Source: Neotamlana sedimentorum (GTDB lineage: Bacteria > Bacteroidota > Bacteroidia > Flavobacteriales > Flavobacteriaceae). From it: DNA of 64,000 nt. Position 1 is the stretch's first letter; each line of letters begins with the position of its first letter. Shown in pieces: positions 36,917-44,414 of the stretch. Where the stretch lies: the NCBI RefSeq assembly GCF_000943565.1, contig NZ_JTDW01000005.1, forward strand, positions 1-64,000, in the 5' to 3' direction. Below the pieces are notes generated by a model. That model ran no database searches. It was not told where the DNA came from and saw only the letters and a list, made by a program, of their open reading frames with translations. The position numbers were made by a program, and so were the translations under genes.

Positions 36917-38098
36917 TTGAACCAAGAATTTAAAAAATACCAAGCACAAACTTCACCACATCCGTTAGGATTAGAAATTTCGCATGCCAAAGGTTCTTAT
37001 ATTTACGATATTGAAAACAATGCGCATTTAGATTTTGTTGCGGGTGTTTCGGCCACACCATTAGGGCATAATCACCCCAAAGTTATTGAAGCCATAAAAA
37101 CTCAATTAAACAAATATATGCATGTCATGGTTTATGGCGAATATGTGCAAAAACCAGCTGTAGAACTTGCTAAATTATTGGCAGAAAACCTTCCAGAACC
37201 ATTAGAACAAACCTATTTAACTAATTCTGGTACAGAAGCCATCGAAGGCGCTTTAAAACTTGCAAAACGTGCCACGGGCAGAAGTGAAATTATTTCGGCA
37301 AAAAATGCCTATCATGGCAACACAATGGGTTCAATGAGTGTTATGGGCTACGAGGAACGCAAACAAGCTTTTAGACCGTTGCTACCAAACGTTAAGTTTA
37401 TTACGTTTAATAATTTTGAAGATTTAACTAATATTACTACGAAGACGGCAGCCGTTATATTAGAAACTATTCAAGGTGGTGCAGGCTTTATTTTTCCTCA
37501 AAAGAACTATCTCGAAGCTGTTAGAAAACGTTGTAACGAAGTTGATGCCTTATTAATTTTAGATGAAATTCAACCAGGTTTTGGTAGAACCGGAAAGCTT
37601 TTTGGTTTCCAACATTATAATTGTATTCCAGATATTTTAGTCACCGGAAAAGCACTTGGAGGAGGTATGCCAATTGGTGCTTTTACAGCATCAAAAGCAT
37701 TAATGGTTTTATTACAAGAAAACCCAAAACTTGGGCACATAACAACCTTTGGCGGGCATCCGGTTATTGCTGCATCTGCTCTAGCTACACTGAAAGAAAT
37801 TACAGAAACCAACTTAATTTATAAAACTTTAGAGAAAGAAAAATTATTTAGAAAACTATTGGTTCATCCCTTAATTCAAGAGATTAGAGGAAAAGGTCTT
37901 ATGCTAGCATTAATAATGGAAAATGCTGATATTACTAATCAACTTATTTTAAGATGTAAAGATCAATGTTTAATTCTTTTTTGGTTGTTATTTGAACCTA
38001 AAGCGGTGAGAATTACGCCGCCACTAACTATAACTGTTCAGGAAATAGAACAAGGATGTCAATTAATATTATCAGTTTTAAACCAAATTAAATCATAA
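36917..38098 (+). CDS. Class III aminotransferase (acetylornithine aminotransferase-like)
   Basis: A 393-residue PLP enzyme of the ornithine/acetylornithine/4-aminobutyrate group. Motifs seen: LDFVAGVSATPLGHNHP, TNSGTEAIEGALKLAKRATGR, NAYHGNTMGSMSV, the cofactor-binding LILDEIQPGFGRTGKLF and the Schiff-base lysine in LVTGKALGGGMPIGAF, and GHITTFGGHPV. The start is TTG at 36917, 2 bases after the OstA-like stop; no ATG suits the conserved start better. No arginine-synthesis genes are near, so the substrate is open; its pairing with the OstA-like gene may reflect translational coupling rather than pathway. Confidence 0.9.
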   Translation: MNQEFKKYQAQTSPHPLGLEISHAKGSYIYDIENNAHLDFVAGVSATPLGHNHPKVIEAIKTQLNKYMHVMVYGEYVQKPAVELAKLLAENLPEPLEQTYLTNSGTEAIEGALKLAKRATGRSEIISAKNAYHGNTMGSMSVMGYEERKQAFRPLLPNVKFITFNNFEDLTNITTKTAAVILETIQGGAGFIFPQKNYLEAVRKRCNEVDALLILDEIQPGFGRTGKLFGFQHYNCIPDILVTGKALGGGMPIGAFTASKALMVLLQENPKLGHITTFGGHPVIAASALATLKEITETNLIYKTLEKEKLFRKLLVHPLIQEIRGKGLMLALIMENADITNQLILRCKDQCLILFWLLFEPKAVRITPPLTITVQEIEQGCQLILSVLNQIKS

Positions 38099-38259
38099 TT
38101 TTCTTATATAATAATTTTTAGCTCAAACATTAGTAATTATATATAAATTAAAAATTACTTTCTATATGTTGATTACTTTGTTAAAAACATTTCTTATTTT
38201 TTCAATTATAAAGCAAAATAGAATTTAACTTTATTACAGAACAAATTACAAATTTGCTT

Positions 38260-39648
38260 ATGAAGTTTAGTCAGGAAGACAACAATAACTTACCGCTTAC
38301 AAAATTTGAATCAATGCTTAAAACGAACCACGTTTTATTTTTTGATTCAGAAGAATTCGAAAACATTATTCATCATTATCTTAATCAAGGTAAAATTGCA
38401 TTAGCAAAAAAAGCTATTAAATTAAGTCTAGACCAACACCCAAGCTCGGTTAATTTAAAACTTTTTAAAGTAGAAGTTATGGTTTTTGAAGATAAACTTA
38501 ATGAAGCCGACAATATGCTTAACGAGCTTCATTTACTCGATCCAACAAACGAAGAAATTTACATTCAAAAGGCTAATATTTTTTCTAAACGCGACGAGCA
38601 TCTTCAAGCAATTAAAGTATTAAAAAAAGCAATTAGTTTAACTGATGATGCAGTAGATTTGTACTCTTTAATTGGTATGGAATATTTATTTTTAGATGAA
38701 TATGAAGATGCCAAAACCTATTTTATGAAATGCTTAGAAGAAGATCAAACCGATTTTTCTTCGCTTTATAACATTATATATTGCTTTGAATTTTTAAACC
38801 AATATGAAGATGCCATTTCTTATTTAAATATTTTCCTAGATGCCAACCCATATTGCGAAGTTGCATGGCACCAACTAGGCAAACAATATTTAGTTTTAAA
38901 AGATTATAAAAAAGCTTTAGCAGCCTTCGATTTTGCCATAATTTCCGACGATACATTTGTTGGCGCATATCTAGAACGTGGTAAGGTTTTAGAAAAATTA
39001 AAACGTTACGAAGATGCTATTGAAAGTTATACCATTACTCTATCGCTCGACGATCCTTCTGCTTTTGCCCTATTGCGTATAGGTAATTGTTACGAAAAGT
39101 TAAAGAAAAACGATTTAGCACTTCAGTTTTATACGAAAGTAACACGTGAGGATCCATCTTTAGATAAAGGCTGGATTGCTTTAACCCGTTTTTTTTGTAA
39201 GAAAAAAGATTATAACAAAGCGTTGTCCTATATAAATTCTGCGTTAAATATAAATTCTGAAAATGCAACCGTTTGGAAATTATATTCGCAAATAAACCAA
39301 CGATTAAAGTTTTACGAAGAAGCCGAAAAAGGCTTTAAAAAAACGTTAGAATTGGGCAATTACGAACTTAACACATGGTTATCTAGAGGAGATTTACTAA
39401 TAAAACTAGGAGAACCAGAAGCAGCTATTTTTAACTACGAACAAGCTATAGATTTTTATCCAGACAACGCCGAATTAGAATACCGATTGGCCGGTTTATT
39501 CTTTTCTTTAAATGAAAACAATAAAGGCATATTCTATTTAAAAAATGGTTTGAAGCATAACGAAGATTATGCATTTATCATAGAAGAACTATTTCCTGAA
39601 GTGGCAAATAAAATTTTAGTAAAAAACATTCTAAAAACAAATCTTTAA
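38260..39648 (+). CDS. TPR repeat protein
   Basis: A 462-residue protein made almost wholly of tetratricopeptide repeats, roughly ten to twelve units from about residue 35 to 440, with the usual W/Y, G/A and A spacing (YLERGKVLEKLKRYEDAIESYT, WIALTRFFCKKKDYNKALSYI). No signal peptide or membrane segment is seen, so it should be cytoplasmic. TPR proteins are scaffolds for protein complexes; the partner is unknown. The longest frame starts at TTG 38254 and gives MLM; the ATG at 38260 is preferred. It is 161 bases downstream of the aminotransferase with no terminator visible between. Confidence 0.9.
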   Translation: MKFSQEDNNNLPLTKFESMLKTNHVLFFDSEEFENIIHHYLNQGKIALAKKAIKLSLDQHPSSVNLKLFKVEVMVFEDKLNEADNMLNELHLLDPTNEEIYIQKANIFSKRDEHLQAIKVLKKAISLTDDAVDLYSLIGMEYLFLDEYEDAKTYFMKCLEEDQTDFSSLYNIIYCFEFLNQYEDAISYLNIFLDANPYCEVAWHQLGKQYLVLKDYKKALAAFDFAIISDDTFVGAYLERGKVLEKLKRYEDAIESYTITLSLDDPSAFALLRIGNCYEKLKKNDLALQFYTKVTREDPSLDKGWIALTRFFCKKKDYNKALSYINSALNINSENATVWKLYSQINQRLKFYEEAEKGFKKTLELGNYELNTWLSRGDLLIKLGEPEAAIFNYEQAIDFYPDNAELEYRLAGLFFSLNENNKGIFYLKNGLKHNEDYAFIIEELFPEVANKILVKNILKTNL

Positions 39649-39670
39649 CAATAGGTTTAATTAAATTGTA

Positions 39671-39678
39671 TACCTTTG
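39671..39678 (+). promoter_or_regulatory. Candidate -7 element of the tandem DUF368 genes
   Basis: TACCTTTG at 39671-39678 matches TAnnTTTG and lies 22 bases before the ATG at 39701. The -33 region is AT-rich with no clear TTTG. Confidence 0.4.
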
Positions 39679-39700
39679 ATTTTTACATAAAAAGTCAAGT

Positions 39701-40621
39701 ATGCAAAGAAGTTTTAAAGACTATTTTATTATTTCCTTAAAAGGGCTAGCAATGGGAGCGGCAGATGTAGTCCCTGGAGTTTCTGGCGGAACAATTGCTT
39801 TTATCTCCGGTATTTACGAAGAGTTAATAACTTCACTAAACAATATTAATTTTAATTTAATTAAAACCTTAAAATCCGATGGTCTAAAAGCCACATGGCA
39901 TCAATTAAATGGAAATTTTTTAGCAGCTCTTTTTACTGGAATAGGTATTAGTGTTCTATCTTTGGCAAAAGGTATAGAGTGGCTACTTCATCACCATCCT
40001 ATTTTACTATGGGCTTTCTTTTTTGGATTAGTATTAGCTAGTATTATTTTTATTGGTAAACAAATTACAAAGTGGAAAATTTCAACCATTTCATTTTTAA
40101 TTTTAGGGGCATCAATTGCTTTTTATATTACACAGTTGCCATCGCTCTCGGCTAATCAAAGCACATGGTTTTTATTTATTGCTGGTGCTCTGGCTATTTG
40201 CGCCATGATACTTCCTGGTATTTCAGGAGCATTTATATTAGTTTTATTAGGCGCTTATCAACCTATTCTATCTGCAGTAAATAATAAAGATATTAAAACC
40301 ATTGCCATTGTAGGTTGTGGTGCTATTATTGGATTGTTATCGTTCTCTAAGCTTTTAAAATGGTTATTTAAAAACTATCACAATTTAACTTTAGCAGCAT
40401 TAACAGGTTTTATTTTAGGTTCATTAAACAAGATTTGGCCATGGAAAAAGATACTATCATATCGTATTAACTCCAAAGGCGAACAAATTCCGTTTTTAGA
40501 GCAAAGTATCTCTCCTTTTTCATTTGATGGCGATAACAAACTCTTTTTTGCACTATTATTAATGATTATTGGTTTTTTCACAATTATTATATTAGAAAAA
40601 TTAGGGAATAAAAAAACGTAA
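39701..40621 (+). CDS. DUF368 (polyprenyl-phosphate transporter family) membrane protein, copy 1
   Basis: A 306-residue membrane protein with about eight hydrophobic segments. The two inverted-repeat signatures of the family are present: GAADVVPGVSGGTIAFI near residue 20 and MILPGISGAFILVLLG near residue 170. DUF368 proteins have been shown in other bacteria to help recycle undecaprenyl phosphate, the lipid carrier for cell-wall and surface polysaccharide synthesis. Its stop codon abuts the ATG of the next gene, another DUF368 protein. Confidence 0.9.
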   Translation: MQRSFKDYFIISLKGLAMGAADVVPGVSGGTIAFISGIYEELITSLNNINFNLIKTLKSDGLKATWHQLNGNFLAALFTGIGISVLSLAKGIEWLLHHHPILLWAFFFGLVLASIIFIGKQITKWKISTISFLILGASIAFYITQLPSLSANQSTWFLFIAGALAICAMILPGISGAFILVLLGAYQPILSAVNNKDIKTIAIVGCGAIIGLLSFSKLLKWLFKNYHNLTLAALTGFILGSLNKIWPWKKILSYRINSKGEQIPFLEQSISPFSFDGDNKLFFALLLMIIGFFTIIILEKLGNKKT

Positions 40622-41638
40622 ATGGAAAGTACTAGAACACTTACCGATAAAATTTTCCTTGTTTTGAAAGGTTTAGGTATGGGGGCTGCAAACAAAGTGC
40701 CCGGTGTTTCAGGTGGTGTAGTAGCTTTCGTGGCCGGTTTTTATGAAGAATTTATATATTCCTTAAAAAAAGTAAACCAAAATGCTTTTAAACTACTTTT
40801 AAATGGAAGGCTAAAAAGCTTTTATAGATATATTAACGGACGGTTTTTAAGCTTGTTGTTTTTAGGTATGCTTATAAGTTATTTTAGCATTTCTAAGATT
40901 TTAGATTACTTAATTGTACACTACGAACTTTATGTTTGGAGTGTGTTTTTTGGAATGATAATTGGCTCCATATATTATATTAATAAAGATTTCAAAGTTT
41001 GGAATTTCAAAACTGTTATGGCATTAACAATTGGGATTTTAGCAGGAATTAGCATTAGTTTTTTAAATCCTGCAAAAGAAAACGATAATCTTTGGTTTGT
41101 GTTTTTCTGCGGTATTATTAGCGTTTCAGGCATGACTCTTCCTGGTTTTTCAGGTTCATTTATACTTATTTTACTTGGTAATTATGTGTTACTATTAGTA
41201 GATTCTGTTAATGCTTTGTACGATACTTTTGCAAATATATTTAAAGGAGATTTTAGTTTTATTAGCGACAAAGAACGAATACGAATGCTAAAAGTTCTTG
41301 CCGTATTCACTATTGGTTCTGTTACAGGTTTAGTAACATTTTCACATGTTTTAAGTTATATTTTAAAACATTTTAAAGATATCACAACAGCAACCATTTT
41401 AGGTTTTATTATTGGTTCATTGGGTGTTGTCTGGCCGTGGAAAAAAACTATTTATAAATTAAATAATGACGGTAGTTTTTTGCTTGACAGTTCTGGAGAA
41501 AAGATAGTAGAATTTTATAAACGCTACGTACCTCAATTTGAAACTGAAACTTACTTAGCTATAACCTTTATATTTTTTGGTATTGCAATTGTTTTAGCAT
41601 TAGAATGGTATGGACAAAAAACAAGACAAATAAAATGA
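40622..41638 (+). CDS. DUF368 (polyprenyl-phosphate transporter family) membrane protein, copy 2
   Basis: A 338-residue paralogue of the preceding protein, with GAANKVPGVSGGVVAFVAG near residue 20, MTLPGFSGSFILILLGNY near residue 178 and about eight hydrophobic segments. It is longer mainly in the loop before the last helix (LNNDGSFLLDSSGEKIVEF). It starts directly after the stop of copy 1 (TAA-ATG) and its TGA overlaps the aroE ATG (ATGA), so the three genes form one translationally coupled group. The side-by-side paralogues may work as two half-transporters or serve different carriers. Confidence 0.9.
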   Translation: MESTRTLTDKIFLVLKGLGMGAANKVPGVSGGVVAFVAGFYEEFIYSLKKVNQNAFKLLLNGRLKSFYRYINGRFLSLLFLGMLISYFSISKILDYLIVHYELYVWSVFFGMIIGSIYYINKDFKVWNFKTVMALTIGILAGISISFLNPAKENDNLWFVFFCGIISVSGMTLPGFSGSFILILLGNYVLLLVDSVNALYDTFANIFKGDFSFISDKERIRMLKVLAVFTIGSVTGLVTFSHVLSYILKHFKDITTATILGFIIGSLGVVWPWKKTIYKLNNDGSFLLDSSGEKIVEFYKRYVPQFETETYLAITFIFFGIAIVLALEWYGQKTRQIK

Positions 41639-42378
41639 AAAAATTAGGACTTTTAGGAAAAAATATTTCATATTCGTTCTCGCGATCTTATTTTAAAGAA
41701 AAATTCGAAAAAGAAAATATTAACGACATTACTTATGGTAATTTCGATATTGAAAGCATTGATCTTTTTCCTGAAATTATTAAAAACACTAAAGGACTTA
41801 AAGGATTAAATGTAACCATCCCATACAAAGAAGAGGTTATGCCTTATTTGGATAAAATTAAAAAAAAGGCAAGAGAAATTGGAGCCGTAAACACCATTAA
41901 AATATCAAAGAAAGGAAAGTTAGTTGGATATAACACTGATTATTATGGTTTTTATAAATCCATAGAGCCAGCTATAAAACCATATCACATGAGTGCTTTA
42001 ATACTAGGCACAGGAGGTGCCAGTAAAGCTATAGCCTATAGCTTAAAAAAACTTGATATTCCATATCACTATGTGTCTCGAACAAAATCTAAAGACGTTA
42101 CATATACCTATGATACTTTAACTAGTAGTATAGTAAAACAGCATAAAATTATTGTTAATTGCACACCATTAGGTACATTTCCAGATGTTGATGCCTGTCC
42201 AAATATTCCATATGACGGCATTACAAACCATCATGTTTTATTCGATTTAATATACAATCCAGCTGAAACAGCTTTTTTAAAACACGGTAAAGCTAAAAAT
42301 GCCACTATCATTAATGGTTCTAAAATGTTAGTTTATCAAGCAGAAAAATCTTGGGAAATTTGGGGTTTAATTAAATAA
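41635..42378 (+). CDS. aroE: Shikimate dehydrogenase
   Basis: A 247-residue enzyme that reduces 3-dehydroshikimate with NADPH in aromatic amino-acid synthesis. Motifs seen: SYSFSRSYF (substrate-binding serines), NVTIPYKEEVM with the catalytic lysine, GAVNTIKI, GYNTDYYGF, the dinucleotide-binding loop LGTGGASKAIA, NCTPLGTFPD and YNPAETAFL. The longest frame starts 30 bases upstream at a GTG-like ATG within the preceding gene, but the conserved KKLGLLGKNISYS start begins at the ATG at 41635, which overlaps the TGA of the DUF368 gene by 4 bases. Confidence 0.95.
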   Translation: MKKLGLLGKNISYSFSRSYFKEKFEKENINDITYGNFDIESIDLFPEIIKNTKGLKGLNVTIPYKEEVMPYLDKIKKKAREIGAVNTIKISKKGKLVGYNTDYYGFYKSIEPAIKPYHMSALILGTGGASKAIAYSLKKLDIPYHYVSRTKSKDVTYTYDTLTSSIVKQHKIIVNCTPLGTFPDVDACPNIPYDGITNHHVLFDLIYNPAETAFLKHGKAKNATIINGSKMLVYQAEKSWEIWGLIK

Positions 42379-42481
42379 CACCTCTATTTTGTTAAAAGAT
42401 ACTCGCGGCGTTTTGTAAATAGCATACAGGTTATTATCTTTATATCAATTCAATTGAATAAGAACCCTAACATTTTATAAA

Positions 42482-44407
42482 ATGTCTGACGAAAAAAACA
42501 CATCCAACTCTGAAGAATTAGATAATTTAAATTCTAATGGAACATCATCTGAAGCTAACGTGGAAAATAATGAAAACTCAACGACTGCTCCAATAGCAAC
42601 TTCAGCAGATGATGAAGTTTTAAATGAAATTGAAGAATCGAACGCCGAAGATGCTGAAGACGAAGGAAATAAAGACAGACATTCTATTGAGATAAAAGCT
42701 TACGACACCATGTCGCTAGAGGCTTTAGCTATTGAACTTGAGCGACTTTTAAAAACTGAAAAAATCCAAGCTATCCGTTCGCATGTATCTAGCATAAATG
42801 CGGAGTTTAAAAGTAAATTTGATTCCTTACTTGAAGAAAAAAAAGAAGAATTTATTAATAATGGTGGGCACGAGATAGACTTTTATTATTCTTCTCCTGT
42901 ACATAAACGTTTTAAAACAGCCTATCGTGAATACCGGCAAAAATTAAACGACTATTACCAAAATATTGAAACAAACCTAAAACAAAATTTAACTCAAAAA
43001 CTCGAAATTATAGAAGAGTTAAAAGGTTTAATAAATGTTGAAGAAAATATTAATACCACCTACAAGTACTTTAAAGAATTACAAGAACGTTGGCGAAACA
43101 CAGGACCAATTCCAAGAGATAAATACAATAATGCATGGAATAGTTACCATCACCACGTAGAGATTTTTTACGATTTTTTGCATTTAAATCGAGATTTACG
43201 TGATTTAGATTTTAAGCATAATTTAGAAAAAAAATTACTAATTATAGAACGTGCTGAAGAACTTGCCAAAACAAACGATGTTTTAACTGCATTTAGAGAA
43301 TTACAGGAGCTTCATAAAATGTGGAAAGAGGAACTGGGACCTGTTGCTAAAGAACATCGTGAAGAAATTTGGGAACGTTTTAAAACCGCTACAAAAACTA
43401 TTAACGATAAACGCCAACTTTATTACAAAGAAATTGACAAGGTTTACGAGAAAAATTTAGAGAAGAAACTCGAAATCATCGCTAAAATAAATAACATCCA
43501 CAACGAAGAAATAAATTCTCATGGTGTATGGCAGAAAAAAATTAAAGAAATTGAAACACTTCGTGAATCTTTTTTTAATGCTGGAAAAGTGCCTTTAAAA
43601 GTAAACGAAGAAACTTGGGCTAAATTTAAAGAAGCCGTTAGAACATTTAACCGTAAAAAAAATGCCTACTACAAAGGACTTAAAAAAGAGCAATATAGTA
43701 ATTTACAAAAGAAGCTCGATTTAATTCAAATAGCCGAAGATAATAAAGACAGTGACGATTTTGAAATTACTACACCGCTAATGAAGAAAATTCAAAGCGA
43801 TTGGAAAAAAATTGGTCATGTTCCACGAAAGGATAGTGACAAAATTTGGAAACGCTTTAAAACGGCTTGTAACTTTTATTTTGATAAACTTCATGCTACT
43901 AAAAATGCAGCTAACAAAGAGTTTATTGAAGCCTATAATAAAAAGAACACCTTTCTTACCGAGTTAAAAAATATTAAATTTACAGGAAGTAAAGACGAAA
44001 AAATTGCAGCGATAAAAGAAAAGATCGCTGAATGGCAAACCATTGGTAGAGTACCTAACGATAAACGTTACATAGAAGGCAAATTTCAAAAAACCATCGA
44101 TGGGTTATTGTCTGCTTTAGACATGGAAAAGAATGAAGTTGAGATGATTAAATTTGAAAATAAGCTCGATACACTTTCAACAGCTTCAGATGATAATCGA
44201 GATTTAGATAACGAACGCGCCTTTATTCGTAAAAAGATTGATGAAGTTAAAAGTCAAATTAATCAACTAGAAAATAACCTTCAATTTTTCACAAATGTAG
44301 ATGATGATAATCCACTTGTTAAAGAAGTTAAAAACAATATTAAAGCGCACAAAGAATCTTTAAATTTGTGGAAAACTAAGCTTAGTAAAATTAAAGAATT
44401 ATACTAA
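42482..44407 (+). CDS. DUF349 domain-containing protein
   Basis: A 641-residue highly charged cytoplasmic protein. After an acidic, low-complexity N-terminus (about 1-65) it has about five DUF349 units, each with a W...GPVP-type motif: WRNTGPIPRDKYNNAW near 205, WKEELGPVAKEHREEIW near 280, FFNAGKVPLKVNEETW near 365, WKKIGHVPRKDSDKIW near 440 and WQTIGRVPNDKRY near 520. The rest is predicted coiled coil, including the C-terminal QLENNLQFF stretch. DUF349 proteins are common in Bacteroidota and their function is unsettled. Its transcription terminator seems to lie inside the end of the opposite gene. Confidence 0.9.
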   Translation: MSDEKNTSNSEELDNLNSNGTSSEANVENNENSTTAPIATSADDEVLNEIEESNAEDAEDEGNKDRHSIEIKAYDTMSLEALAIELERLLKTEKIQAIRSHVSSINAEFKSKFDSLLEEKKEEFINNGGHEIDFYYSSPVHKRFKTAYREYRQKLNDYYQNIETNLKQNLTQKLEIIEELKGLINVEENINTTYKYFKELQERWRNTGPIPRDKYNNAWNSYHHHVEIFYDFLHLNRDLRDLDFKHNLEKKLLIIERAEELAKTNDVLTAFRELQELHKMWKEELGPVAKEHREEIWERFKTATKTINDKRQLYYKEIDKVYEKNLEKKLEIIAKINNIHNEEINSHGVWQKKIKEIETLRESFFNAGKVPLKVNEETWAKFKEAVRTFNRKKNAYYKGLKKEQYSNLQKKLDLIQIAEDNKDSDDFEITTPLMKKIQSDWKKIGHVPRKDSDKIWKRFKTACNFYFDKLHATKNAANKEFIEAYNKKNTFLTELKNIKFTGSKDEKIAAIKEKIAEWQTIGRVPNDKRYIEGKFQKTIDGLLSALDMEKNEVEMIKFENKLDTLSTASDDNRDLDNERAFIRKKIDEVKSQINQLENNLQFFTNVDDDNPLVKEVKNNIKAHKESLNLWKTKLSKIKELY

Positions 44408-44414
44408 ACATAGA

